A DNA stretch of 64,000 nucleotides, from positions 1-64,000 of the forward strand of contig NZ_JARYZI010000015.1 of assembly GCF_029914245.1 (NCBI RefSeq), given 5' to 3'. Position 1 is the stretch's first letter; each line of letters opens with the position of its first letter. The position numbers were made by a program, and so were the translations under genes. Below are positions 33,881-42,741 of the stretch, in pieces. The notes below the pieces were generated by a model. It was not told the DNA's origin and searched no databases. It saw only the letters and a program-made list of their open reading frames with translations. The stretch comes from Fusibacter bizertensis (GTDB lineage Bacteria > Bacillota > Clostridia > Peptostreptococcales > Acidaminobacteraceae).

Positions 33881-34524
33881 ATTTCATCAAAAAACCTATG
33901 GCAATTGAGACAAAGAGTTTTGAAATCATAGATGACATCATTAAGGATGAAGGGCTTAGTTATCCAGTTGAAGAACCACTTTACAAAGCGATTTATCAAA
34001 GAGCGATTCATACATCTGCTGATTTTGATTATCTAGATAATTTGAAAATCGATGCAGATTTTATCCGTAAATTTGAAGATGCACTCACGCGACCAGTGAC
34101 GATTTATACAGATACAAATATGGCGTTATCGGGGATCAATAAAGCTGCATTTAAGAAAATACCCTGGTCACTAGAATGCCTTATTTCTCATGATCTAACT
34201 GCACAAATGGCAAAAAAACAAGGTGTTACGCGGTCTATGGCAGCAGTACAAATTGCACTTCAAACACCAGGAAAAAAGGTCTTTGTCATAGGAAACGCAC
34301 CTACTGCCATCTTTCAGCTTTTAGAATCTTCAAAGGAACAGCTTGAAGATGTTATCGGGGTAATTGGAATACCGGTTGGTTTTGTAGGAGCAGCAGAATC
34401 AAAGGCATTACTACATGAGCACTCTATGCCAAGTATAGTAGCACTGGGACGAAAGGGCGGAAGTAACGTCGCTGCAGCAATCGTCAACGCACTCTTATAT
34501 CAGCTTGTTGGTAGAGGTGTGTAA
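33871..34524 (+). CDS. cbiC: Cobalt-precorrin-8 methylmutase
   Basis: The 217-residue enzyme matches CbiC/CobH: RAIHTSADFDY with the catalytic His (about residue 47), TDTNMALSGINK, and the GFVGAAESKALL...GRKGGSNVAAAIVNAL C-terminal region. It moves the C11 methyl group to C12 to give cobyrinate. It overlaps cbiX upstream by 10 bases and cbiD downstream by one base, so it is tightly coupled in the operon. Confidence 0.95.
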   Translation: MRIDFIKKPMAIETKSFEIIDDIIKDEGLSYPVEEPLYKAIYQRAIHTSADFDYLDNLKIDADFIRKFEDALTRPVTIYTDTNMALSGINKAAFKKIPWSLECLISHDLTAQMAKKQGVTRSMAAVQIALQTPGKKVFVIGNAPTAIFQLLESSKEQLEDVIGVIGIPVGFVGAAESKALLHEHSMPSIVALGRKGGSNVAAAIVNALLYQLVGRGV

Positions 34525-35654
34525 TGACGCATAGTGAAGTTTTAAGTGACGATGCAAAATTACTTCGTACAGGTTATACCACTGGCAGCTCTGCAGTAGC
34601 TGCGGCAAAAGCGGCACTCACCACTTTACTAACAGAGAAAGAAAGCCAGATTGAAGAAATCGCTATAACACTACCGAACGGATCAAAGCTACAAATTCCA
34701 ATTGAGGCTATTTTTAAAAGCGACACAGCAAGTATAACGGCAGTTGTCATCAAAGATGCAGGTGATGATGCAGATGTGACACATGGACTAGAGATTTGTG
34801 CAAAAGTAACCTTGAATCATACAGGAAAGATCTCTATCGGTGGTGGCGTTGGCGTTGGTAAAGTCACAAAACCAGGGCTTCAAATCCCCGTAGGTGCGTA
34901 TGCAATTAACCCAGTTCCTCTTAAAATGATTGAAGACAACCTTAAACCATTACTTTCAGATGAGATGGGGGTCGATGTGGTGATAGAAGTGCCACATGGT
35001 GAAGCCGCTGCTGCAAAAACTTTTAACCCTAGACTTGGCGTTATAGGAGGGATCTCTATCATTGGTACATCTGGTATTGTGCGTCCCATGAGTGAAGAAG
35101 CATTTAAAGATACAATTTATACTGAGATGAAACAGAAAAAAGCGCTAGGTGTAAAGACACTTGTCCTTGTACCTGGGCTTCATGGTGAGAAGTTTGCTAC
35201 TGAGAACATCAACCTCGCGGATTTAAATCTAGTAAAAACTGAACAAGTGGTTCATATGGGAAATTATGTAGGCTTTGCACTACAAGCTGCTGATAAGCTG
35301 GACTTTCAAAATATTGTCCTCATAGGCCATACTGGAAAGTTAATCAAACTTGCTGGTGGGATTTTTAATACACATAGTAAAGTTGCAGATGCAAAAGCGG
35401 AGATTGTGGTAAGTGAACTAGCACTTTTAGGCGCACCGCTTAATATACTTCAAGACATAAGCTTAGCAAATACAACTGATGAAATGTCAAATTACTTATA
35501 CAATACCCCCTACCTTGAGGTCTTTCAGATTTTAGCTGAAAAAGCAAGAAAACGATGCCTTCAGTTTATATTTGAGGGGATTGATATTGAAGTGATTTTA
35601 TATGACATGTCTAGTAGATTGCTTGGAGATAGCCGAAGGAGGCAAGAAAAGTGA
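34524..35654 (+). CDS. cbiD: Cobalt-precorrin-5B C1-methyltransferase
   Basis: The 376-residue protein starts with the family signature RTGYTTGSSAVAAAKAAL and continues with KDAGDDADVTHGLEI and the GGGVGVGKVTKPGL glycine-rich segment. It methylates C1 during anaerobic corrin ring formation using S-adenosylmethionine. Its ATG overlaps the cbiC stop by one base, and its end overlaps cbiE by four bases. A C-terminal extension of about 20 residues is rich in Arg and Ser. Confidence 0.95.
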   Translation: MTHSEVLSDDAKLLRTGYTTGSSAVAAAKAALTTLLTEKESQIEEIAITLPNGSKLQIPIEAIFKSDTASITAVVIKDAGDDADVTHGLEICAKVTLNHTGKISIGGGVGVGKVTKPGLQIPVGAYAINPVPLKMIEDNLKPLLSDEMGVDVVIEVPHGEAAAAKTFNPRLGVIGGISIIGTSGIVRPMSEEAFKDTIYTEMKQKKALGVKTLVLVPGLHGEKFATENINLADLNLVKTEQVVHMGNYVGFALQAADKLDFQNIVLIGHTGKLIKLAGGIFNTHSKVADAKAEIVVSELALLGAPLNILQDISLANTTDEMSNYLYNTPYLEVFQILAEKARKRCLQFIFEGIDIEVILYDMSSRLLGDSRRRQEK

Positions 35655-36271
35655 TCCGGATAATAGGTATAGGACCAGGTGATAAATACTATTTGACAAG
35701 TGATGCCTTACAAAAGTTAAGAGTAGCAACAGCAGTCGTGGGAACAAAAAGGCAGATGGAAACAGTAGATGAGTATCTAAGAAGTACAACATATAAACAA
35801 CTTTATAGCGGAAAACTAGATGAACTAAAAGATAAAGTAGAGCAGTTGCTGACTAAGAACAGTGAAGTGACACTTCTCGCGTCAGGTGATCCTTCAATCT
35901 ATGGTATTGGCGAATGGATCAAAAAGCAGTTTGCTAGCGAAAGTATAAAAATAGTGCCAGGTATAAGCAGTATTCAGCTTATGTTCAGTAAAATTGACAT
36001 CCCGATGCACGATGTATTGATCACTAGCGTACATGGCAGAGCGCCTAACTGGGAACTTTGGCAGCACTTAAGCAAAGTTTGTTTGTTTACAGATAAAAAA
36101 TGGACCCCTGTGAATATAGCTGAAAAGTTAATCTCTCAAGGACTTGATCCAGTGCTGTATATTGGTGAATGGTTATCATATCCAAGTGAACGAATGACGA
36201 TTAGTAGAGCTTCAAAATTGCAGCATTTAGAGTATGAATTTTGTGTGGTGGTGATTGACTATGAAGGATGA
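35651..36271 (+). CDS. cbiE: Cobalt-precorrin-7 C5-methyltransferase
   Basis: A 206-residue member of the tetrapyrrole methylase family: IIGIGPGDKYYLT at the N-terminus, LASGDPSIYGIGEW (the GDP loop) and VPGISSIQLMFSKI. Together with CbiT it carries out the C5 and C15 methylations that in aerobes are done by the single fused enzyme CobL; here the two remain separate but overlapping genes. Start is GTG 35651, in a GTGA overlap with the cbiD stop. Confidence 0.92.
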   Translation: MIRIIGIGPGDKYYLTSDALQKLRVATAVVGTKRQMETVDEYLRSTTYKQLYSGKLDELKDKVEQLLTKNSEVTLLASGDPSIYGIGEWIKKQFASESIKIVPGISSIQLMFSKIDIPMHDVLITSVHGRAPNWELWQHLSKVCLFTDKKWTPVNIAEKLISQGLDPVLYIGEWLSYPSERMTISRASKLQHLEYEFCVVVIDYEG

Positions 36272-36827
36272 CGTATATATCAGAGGTAAAAATCCAATGA
36301 CTAAAATGGAGGTTCGTGGCACCATTATAAGTTATTTGGAACTGGCATCTGCTCAATCAGTTCTTGAAATTGGAGCAGGAACAGGCTCGGTGACAGTTGA
36401 GATCGCTAAATCTGCACCAAGTGCTAATGTGATCGCAATTGAAAAAACGACAACAGGATGTGAATTGATTTTGGAAAATGCATCAAGGCATAATGTAAAC
36501 ATCAAAGTCGTTAATGACCATGCACCTACAGAGCAACTACTTGAACCAAGTCAATTTGATCGTATCTATGTTGGAGGCACTGGTCGCGCATTTACTGAGA
36601 TTATGGCATGGCTAGAAGCAGGAATGATGCAAGCTGGATGTATCTTAGTGTTTTCGGTAATAACCCTTGAGAGTATGAACGAAATCATGTCATATGTCTC
36701 AAAGTCAGAAAAGTACAGTGGGCTGGAAGCCAGTCAGATACAAGCGAGTCGACTTGAAAATTTAGGGGACTATCATTATTTCAAGCCACTTAACCCTTGC
36801 ACAGTGATCAAATGTGTTTATAAGTAA
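36261..36827 (+). CDS. cbiT: Cobalt-precorrin-6B C15-methyltransferase (decarboxylating)
   Basis: The 188-residue enzyme has the CbiT opening IRGKNPMTKMEVRG and a Rossmann SAM-binding loop, LEIGAGTGSVTVEIA, with YVGGTGR further on. It methylates C15 and removes the C12 acetate carboxyl. The start is ATG 36261, 11 bases inside cbiE, behind a weak GGTGGTGATT site; the frame could begin two codons earlier at TTG. It completes the separate CbiE + CbiT pair. Confidence 0.92.
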   Translation: MKDDVYIRGKNPMTKMEVRGTIISYLELASAQSVLEIGAGTGSVTVEIAKSAPSANVIAIEKTTTGCELILENASRHNVNIKVVNDHAPTEQLLEPSQFDRIYVGGTGRAFTEIMAWLEAGMMQAGCILVFSVITLESMNEIMSYVSKSEKYSGLEASQIQASRLENLGDYHYFKPLNPCTVIKCVYK

Positions 36828-36863
36828 ACTGAAAAGCACAACTTAATGCATAAGGAGAAAAGG

Positions 36864-37559
36864 ATGTCAAAATTAATTGGAATAGGTGTTGGACCAGGAG
36901 ATCCGGAACTTTTAACACTAAAAGCGATTCGTGTACTTGAAAAGTTGGATATTCTCTTATTGCCAACAGGAAGATCAGGTGGTGAAAGTGAAGCCTATCA
37001 TATCTGTAAAGAGTATATTCCTGAGTTAGTATCGCTGGAAAAAAGGTATTTTCCTATGACCAACGATAAGGATATGATGATGGCTGCAATTGCAGAGATT
37101 GCAGGGGAAGTAAAATCATGGACATTATCAGGCAAAACTGTTGGGTTTGTAACGCTGGGTGATCCCATGCTCTATAGCACTTATGGCTATTTATTGAAGC
37201 TATTAAGAGATGAGATTGAGGTTGAAACAATTCCGGGAATTACATCTTTTGGTGCAATTGCTTCAGGGTTTAACAAACAATTATGTGAAGGCGATACGCC
37301 CCTAGTGATCTACCCGTGTGTAGACGACCTTAAAGAACTTGATGAACTGTTATCAACGCAAAAGTCTATGGTGCTCATGAAAGTCTATAAAAGTTTTGAG
37401 CGTGTAAAGGCGTTGATCGTTGCACATCATCTAGAGGACGATTGTTTGATCGTCTCTAATTTTGGGAAGGCATCACAGAAAGTTTATTATGGACTCGAAG
37501 AAGTCAACATAGAAGAACTCAGTTACTTCACAACTATTTTGATCAATAAGGAGGTTTAA
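36864..37559 (+). CDS. cbiL: Cobalt-precorrin-2 C20-methyltransferase
   Basis: A 231-residue tetrapyrrole methylase: GIGVGPGDPELLTLKA, then LPTGRSGGESEAYHI, VTLGDPMLYSTYGYL and IPGITSFGAIAS, the pattern of CbiL/CobI. It adds the C20 methyl to cobalt-factor II/precorrin-2, the first step after cobalt insertion. The start is ATG 36864 with AAGGAG seven bases upstream; an in-frame ATG at 36846 precedes the site. It follows cbiT after 36 bases. Confidence 0.93.
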   Translation: MSKLIGIGVGPGDPELLTLKAIRVLEKLDILLLPTGRSGGESEAYHICKEYIPELVSLEKRYFPMTNDKDMMMAAIAEIAGEVKSWTLSGKTVGFVTLGDPMLYSTYGYLLKLLRDEIEVETIPGITSFGAIASGFNKQLCEGDTPLVIYPCVDDLKELDELLSTQKSMVLMKVYKSFERVKALIVAHHLEDDCLIVSNFGKASQKVYYGLEEVNIEELSYFTTILINKEV

Positions 37560-37560
37560 C

Positions 37561-38310
37561 ATGAAAGTGAAATTTGTAGGTGCAGGACCTGGTGATCCTG
37601 AACTATTGACTATAAAAGGGCACAGAGCATTAAGTGAAGCAGATATCGTGATCTACGCAGGATCACTTGTTAATCCTGAACTTTTAAATTATTGCAAACC
37701 AAACTGTAAAATATATAACAGCGCCTTTATGAATCTTGAAGAAATCATCAAAGTCTGCGACGAGGGTATAAGCCAAGACCGTCAAGTAGTACGATTACAC
37801 ACAGGTGATTTTTCCATCTTTGGTTCATTAAGAGAACAAATAGAAGCATTAAATGCACTTGAGATTGGTTTTGAGTTAATACCAGGCGTAAGTAGTTTCC
37901 TCGGGGCGGCATCTGCACTTGAAATAGAGTATACCATACCCGAGATATCTCAAAGTCTTATCATCACGCGTATGGAAGGTAGAACACCGGTACCAACGCT
38001 TGAGAGCATTGAATCTTATGCAGCACACCAAACTTCTATGGCGATATTTTTGTCTTCAGGTATGGTAGATGAGGTAATGGCGCAGCTCATTAGAGGTGGC
38101 TATCCACCACAGACACCAGCAGCGATGGTCTATAAAGCAACATGGCCTGATCAAAAGATCATAAGAGGCACCATTGAGACGCTTGATGCACTTGCAAAAG
38201 AAGCTCAGATCACTAAAACAGCTTTGATTATTGTAGGCAACTGCTTAGGCTATGAATTTAATCCATCAAAACTCTATGATAAGGATTTTGCACATGAATT
38301 TAGAGGATAA
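37561..38310 (+). CDS. cbiF: Cobalt-precorrin-4 C11-methyltransferase
   Basis: The 249-residue enzyme shows the CbiF/CobM features FVGAGPGDPELLTIKG, IYAGSLVNPELL, LHTGDFSIFGSLREQ and IPGVSSFLGAASAL. It methylates C11 after ring contraction. One base separates its ATG from the cbiL stop, and its 3' end overlaps cbiG by 17 bases. Confidence 0.95.
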   Translation: MKVKFVGAGPGDPELLTIKGHRALSEADIVIYAGSLVNPELLNYCKPNCKIYNSAFMNLEEIIKVCDEGISQDRQVVRLHTGDFSIFGSLREQIEALNALEIGFELIPGVSSFLGAASALEIEYTIPEISQSLIITRMEGRTPVPTLESIESYAAHQTSMAIFLSSGMVDEVMAQLIRGGYPPQTPAAMVYKATWPDQKIIRGTIETLDALAKEAQITKTALIIVGNCLGYEFNPSKLYDKDFAHEFRG

Positions 38311-39382
38311 ACCTTTAAACTGGATTATTTTTAGTTTTTCAAACCGTGGCAAAGCCCTCGCAAAAGATATAGAAGTCATTATTTCTAGTGATGAGCAAGC
38401 ACAAGTCTTAATTTACGATAAGTCAGTACATGAAAATATACAAGCGTTGCTTCAACTGGGTTTTTGCAAGGGAAATGCAATTCTTTTTATAGGGGCTGTG
38501 GGCATTGCAGTACGTGCTATAGCACCTTATATTAACGACAAGCTCACTGATCCAGCAGTTATTGTAATTGATGATTTTGGAGAATTTGTTATCCCGATAC
38601 TTTCAGGCCATATTGGTGGTGCGAATCGAATCGCCAGTGCGCTGTCGAGCGCATTAAAAGAAAAAAGATATCATTCAAAACCTGTGATAACAACTGCTAC
38701 GGATAAAAGAGGTGTTACTGGAATTGAAGAGATCTTTAATCGATATGGCGTGCCTTATCAGCCGCATCGAGCGCTTATGAAAAGACTTAACATGCATCTT
38801 GCCAATGGTGGTGAAGTGGAAATCTGTTTAGATCCCTATTTAGCTGATGTGGATAGGATACTGCTAAAAGATAATACCCAGACAGAGCGTCATGAGGAAG
38901 TTGATACGCATGTTATAAGGTTGTTGATTACACTAAGAGAACCCACAAGATGGTTTGAAGAGGTGTTACCATACGCTAACAATATAGAAACGCTGGTACT
39001 TGAAAGTCAATCACTGCTTCTTGGAACGGGTAGTAAAAAAGGACTGAGTTTTGAAAGTTATGCCTATAGTTTAGAAGTTGCGTTAAAAGAAGAGGGTTTT
39101 TTAATAGGCTGTATTCAAAAGATTGCTTCCATTTCCCTCAAAAAAGATGAGCTCTGTATGTGCACGCTTGCTAAGCAACTTGATGTTGAATTTGTGGTAC
39201 ATGAGGTTGACAAGTTATTGCCTTATGAATCACTATTCAAGTCTTCTGAATTTGTTAAAGGCAAGGTCGGTATAGGATCGGTAGCAGGGACATGTGCTTA
39301 TTATCATACGCAAGATGAGAAGGCATTAAAAGTATATAAAAGAAACGGAAGTACATTTAGTATAGGGAGGCTGATTAGATGA
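38294..39382 (+). CDS. cbiG: Cobalt-precorrin-5A hydrolase
   Basis: The 362-residue protein has the CbiG N-terminal domain (AILFIGAVGIAVRAIAPYI, then DDFGEFVIPILSGHIGGANRIA and TTATDKRG) and the C-terminal CbiG domain (LGTGSKKGLSFESY, near residue 240). It opens the delta-lactone and releases acetaldehyde in the anaerobic route. I start it at ATG 38294 behind AAGGATTTTGCAC; the frame is open upstream within cbiF. The last four bases overlap cbiH. Confidence 0.93.
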   Translation: MNLEDKPLNWIIFSFSNRGKALAKDIEVIISSDEQAQVLIYDKSVHENIQALLQLGFCKGNAILFIGAVGIAVRAIAPYINDKLTDPAVIVIDDFGEFVIPILSGHIGGANRIASALSSALKEKRYHSKPVITTATDKRGVTGIEEIFNRYGVPYQPHRALMKRLNMHLANGGEVEICLDPYLADVDRILLKDNTQTERHEEVDTHVIRLLITLREPTRWFEEVLPYANNIETLVLESQSLLLGTGSKKGLSFESYAYSLEVALKEEGFLIGCIQKIASISLKKDELCMCTLAKQLDVEFVVHEVDKLLPYESLFKSSEFVKGKVGIGSVAGTCAYYHTQDEKALKVYKRNGSTFSIGRLIR

Positions 39383-40095
39383 TAAAGGTAATAGGCATTG
39401 GACCAGGTTCACAAAATTTGATGACTAAGGCCGCTATAGATGCAATTGAAGAGTCAGAGGTTATAGTTGGTTATAAAACATATATAGACTTGATTAGACC
39501 AATGTTAGATCAGCAAGAAATTATAAGCAATGGGATGCGAGGTGAAGTTGAACGCTGCTTAGAAGCTGTAAAGATCGCTCAAACTGGAAAGACAGTAGCA
39601 GTAATTAGTAGCGGAGATGCAGGTGTCTATGGTATGGCAGGTTTAGTTTATGAGCTTGCACAGACAGATGAAGAGATAGAGGTGATACCTGGCGTAACAG
39701 CATCAACAGCGGGTGCAGCACTTTTAGGTGCACCGCTAATGCACGATTTTTGTCATATCAGCTTAAGTGATTTGATGACACCTATAGATCAGATTATGAG
39801 ACGTGTCAAAGCAGCAGCTGAAACAAATTTTGTAATTTGTTTATACAACCCTAAAAGTCACGGAAGACCAGACTATATTGGTCAAGCTTTATCGCTAATC
39901 AAAGAGGCGCAGGGCAATTCGATCTTGGTGGGTATTGCTAAAAATGTAGGACGTTCAAACGAGTCAACACATGTATTTTTAATTGATGAAGTTAACTTAG
40001 ATTTGATCGATATGACGTCAGTTGTCATCGTAGGTAACAAAGAAACTAAACTTATCGGAGATAAGATGGTAACCCCACGAGGCTATCAAGTATGA
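39379..40095 (+). CDS. cbiH: Cobalt-precorrin-3 C17-methyltransferase (ring-contracting)
   Basis: A 238-residue tetrapyrrole methylase of the CbiH/CobJ group: VIGIGPGSQNLMT, SSGDAGVYGMAGLV, IPGVTASTAGAALLGAPLMHDF and NPKSHGRPDY. It methylates C17 and closes the lactone as the ring contracts. ATGA overlap with cbiG. This is the single-domain form, without the C-terminal ferredoxin-like extension seen in some Firmicutes. Confidence 0.95.
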   Translation: MIKVIGIGPGSQNLMTKAAIDAIEESEVIVGYKTYIDLIRPMLDQQEIISNGMRGEVERCLEAVKIAQTGKTVAVISSGDAGVYGMAGLVYELAQTDEEIEVIPGVTASTAGAALLGAPLMHDFCHISLSDLMTPIDQIMRRVKAAAETNFVICLYNPKSHGRPDYIGQALSLIKEAQGNSILVGIAKNVGRSNESTHVFLIDEVNLDLIDMTSVVIVGNKETKLIGDKMVTPRGYQV

Positions 40096-40919
40096 TCCTC
40101 GTTTTAGGTGGCACACATGAAGGTGCTGAGCTGTGCCACTGGCTTATGAAAAAGGATATTTCTTTTAAACTCTCCGTTGCAACTGAACTGGGGAAACAGA
40201 TATACGAAGCTTTTGGAGCGTCATGCGAAGTGCATCGATTTACAGTGGAATCCCTAAAAACATATATCTTAGATTATACGATAGATATGTTAATTGATAC
40301 CACTCACCCTCATGCATATGAGGTAAAACGCGTAGCACATTCTGCTGCCAAACAAGCGGGTATTAGGTATGTGAAATTAGAAAGAGCCATGATGGCAAGT
40401 CATGAGTTAGTGAACTGGGAAGAAAAGTTAGGTGATCAACTGACCTCGGTTAAGGTGATGGAAGAAGCCGTTAAAAAGTTAATAGCTGCACATCGAGAAC
40501 ACTATCATTACTTGATAACAGGAACCAAATACATTGAGTTGTTCTATGCGCATTTTCCAAAGTCCTGTTGTTTTTTTAGAGTGATGCCTAGCCTTTATTC
40601 CATGAAAGTGTGCACAGATTTACAAGTTCCGATAGATCACATCATTGGCATCAAAGCACCTTGTCCTTCTGCACTAAACCAAGCTCTTTTTAAGGCATTT
40701 GATATTACGCATTTCATCTTTAAAGAAAGTGGTGCCGGCAGTGCAACTGAGTTAAATCTTCAGTCTTTAATTGGGACACCTGTTAAAGGCGTGTTGGTAA
40801 CCAAAGGAGAATCAAAAGATGAAGACACCATTTTAAACGATGGTAGTACAACATTTCATTCAATTGAGACACTAGAACAATTTTTAAGATCGAAATTCTT
40901 GGTTAATAGATCTCAATAA
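40092..40919 (+). CDS. cbiJ: Cobalt-precorrin-6A reductase
   Basis: The 275-residue protein matches CbiJ/CobK: N-terminal ILVLGGTHEGAELC, DTTHPHAYEVKR (about residues 71-82), LITGTKYIELFY and KESGAGSATELN near the C-terminus. It reduces the macrocycle with NAD(P)H. ATGA overlap with cbiH. A 41-base gap separates it from the cobalt transporter genes. Confidence 0.93.
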   Translation: MILVLGGTHEGAELCHWLMKKDISFKLSVATELGKQIYEAFGASCEVHRFTVESLKTYILDYTIDMLIDTTHPHAYEVKRVAHSAAKQAGIRYVKLERAMMASHELVNWEEKLGDQLTSVKVMEEAVKKLIAAHREHYHYLITGTKYIELFYAHFPKSCCFFRVMPSLYSMKVCTDLQVPIDHIIGIKAPCPSALNQALFKAFDITHFIFKESGAGSATELNLQSLIGTPVKGVLVTKGESKDEDTILNDGSTTFHSIETLEQFLRSKFLVNRSQ

Positions 40920-40960
40920 AGTTAAATAAATTATATTATATTTTGAACTAGGAGGATTTT

Positions 40961-41653
40961 ATGAGTAGTATAGCTTTTTTACCCATCCAACTCAGTTATG
41001 GCATGCATATCGCTGAAGGTTTTTTACCACAGATTTGGTCACTGTTTTGGAGTATCGCATTTTTACCTTTTTTAATCCTTTCAATAAGGTATATCACAAA
41101 ACAATTTAGACTAAATCCTAAAAACAGGATGCTTTATGTGCTAATGGCAGCTTTTGCCTTCACGCTTTCTTCACTTAAAATTCCATCATTAGCAGGTAGT
41201 TGCTCGCATCCAACAGGGATGGGACTTGGTGCAATAATCGTCGGACCGCTACCGATGATGGCGATAGGGACTGTTGTTTTGTTACTTCAAGCTTTGCTAA
41301 TCGCTCATGGTGGACTAACAACACTTGGGGCAAATGCTTTTTCTATGGCTGTAGTAGGTCCACTTGTATCATTTGGACTCTATAAGGGACTTGAAAAAAT
41401 GGGTGTTTCTCAAAAAATTAGGGTTTTTATTGCTGCATTCGTAGGAAGTTTATCCACTTACTTAGTAACAAGTATCCAGCTTGGGATAGCTTTTTCAGGA
41501 GGAAATATCATAGAGACAGTCGTGAAATTTATAGGCGTTTTTATGGTGACACAAGTGCCTATATCTTTAGCCGAGGGACTACTAACGGTAGTTGTCTTTA
41601 ACCTAATGAGCGATGCACAAATGACAGACCGTATACAGACGGAAGCTAACTAG
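40961..41653 (+). CDS. cbiM: Cobalt ECF transporter substrate-binding protein CbiM
   Basis: The 230-residue membrane protein has six or seven spans. The metal-binding N-terminus MHIAEGFLP normally becomes the mature start of CbiM; here it is preceded by only 14 residues (MSSIAFLPIQLSYG), an unusually short leader. GSCSHPTGMGLGAI and HGGLTTLGANAFSMAVVGP are the other conserved loops. It binds Co2+ and works with CbiN, CbiQ and CbiO. ATG follows AGGAGGATTTT. Confidence 0.95.
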   Translation: MSSIAFLPIQLSYGMHIAEGFLPQIWSLFWSIAFLPFLILSIRYITKQFRLNPKNRMLYVLMAAFAFTLSSLKIPSLAGSCSHPTGMGLGAIIVGPLPMMAIGTVVLLLQALLIAHGGLTTLGANAFSMAVVGPLVSFGLYKGLEKMGVSQKIRVFIAAFVGSLSTYLVTSIQLGIAFSGGNIIETVVKFIGVFMVTQVPISLAEGLLTVVVFNLMSDAQMTDRIQTEAN

Positions 41654-41675
41654 AATAATTGGAGGGGGAGACAAC

Positions 41676-42008
41676 ATGAAAAGAAATAAGAAATTACTCA
41701 ATATAGGATTGCTTTTAATGGTGGTAGCATTAATCGTTATCCCCATGGTACTTAACCCAAGTGGAGAATACTCTGGCACAGATCAAAATGCACTGGGCAT
41801 GATCGAAGAAGTGGCACCGAGCTATGTGCCATGGTATGAAGTACTTTGGGCACCACCTAGTGGGGAGATTGAGAGTTTAATGTTTACTATCTTTGCTTCA
41901 AGTGGTGCTGCTGTACTTGCCTATTTTATTGGCTATAAAAAGGGACAACTTGCAGTTTCAAAAGCTGAACCATCAGCTAACAACGAGGGTATGACAACAC
42001 ACAATTAA
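41676..42008 (+). CDS. cbiN: Cobalt transport protein CbiN
   Basis: A 110-residue protein with two membrane spans (about 8-26 and 70-90) and the extracytoplasmic loop that contains the CbiN signature ApsYvPWYeVLWAPPSGEIESLMF (here from residue 47). It assists metal loading of CbiM. ATG is preceded by GGAGGGGGAGACAAC. It lies between cbiM and cbiQ. Confidence 0.93.
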   Translation: MKRNKKLLNIGLLLMVVALIVIPMVLNPSGEYSGTDQNALGMIEEVAPSYVPWYEVLWAPPSGEIESLMFTIFASSGAAVLAYFIGYKKGQLAVSKAEPSANNEGMTTHN

Positions 42009-42057
42009 CAAAACACTACTAAAACGTAGAATAATTAGAAAGTATGGTTACACTTAG

Positions 42058-42741
42058 ATGATTCACATTGATGCGATTGCATATCAGAGCAGATGGAATG
42101 ACAAATACAATATCACAAGAATAAGTTTGATTTTATGTTGGCTTGTGACGATGCTATTACTCAACAACTTAATATTTTACATGGGATCAATAGTCATAAG
42201 CATCTCATTGACGCTCGTTATTAGTCAATTGAATGCCATCCAGTATTTAAAAATTGTGAGGGTGCCACTTGGATTTGTATTTTTCACCTGTTTGGTCTTA
42301 GTACCATTTATAGCACATGAGATTCCTTTCGATTTTATACGTGGTTTTCAATTTGCAGGATTATGGATCGGTATATCAGAAGACAGTTTGAAACTAGCAG
42401 TTCAGACCCTCATAAGAGCGATGGCTTCTATAAATGTACTTATGTTTTTAAGTTTAACCATCCCTCTTCAGGGATTGATCAAATGGATGCGCTTTGTGCA
42501 TATACCAGATGCTTTCACAGAACTTTTTATACTGACTTACCGTTTTATCTTTGTCTTAATTGGAATTGCGACAGAACTTGTATTGTCACAAGAGTTGAGA
42601 TTTGGCTTCTTTGGTGTGAAAAACAGTACCAAAAGTGTCATAAGCGTTGCTTCTTCACTTTTTATAAAGGCAATGGAAAGACTCGGTGACTTAGAAGCGT
42701 CAATGGAATTAAGATTTTTTACAGATGAGAGGGAAAAATGA
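42058..42741 (+). CDS. cbiQ: Cobalt ECF transporter T component CbiQ
   Basis: The 227-residue transmembrane protein has five spans and a C-terminal cytoplasmic region with the coupling-helix pattern ELRFGF and MERLGDLEASMELR. It links the two CbiO ATPases to CbiM/CbiN. The ribosome site before ATG 42058 is weak, and a 49-base gap separates it from cbiN. The end overlaps cbiO by four bases. Confidence 0.92.
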   Translation: MIHIDAIAYQSRWNDKYNITRISLILCWLVTMLLLNNLIFYMGSIVISISLTLVISQLNAIQYLKIVRVPLGFVFFTCLVLVPFIAHEIPFDFIRGFQFAGLWIGISEDSLKLAVQTLIRAMASINVLMFLSLTIPLQGLIKWMRFVHIPDAFTELFILTYRFIFVLIGIATELVLSQELRFGFFGVKNSTKSVISVASSLFIKAMERLGDLEASMELRFFTDEREK

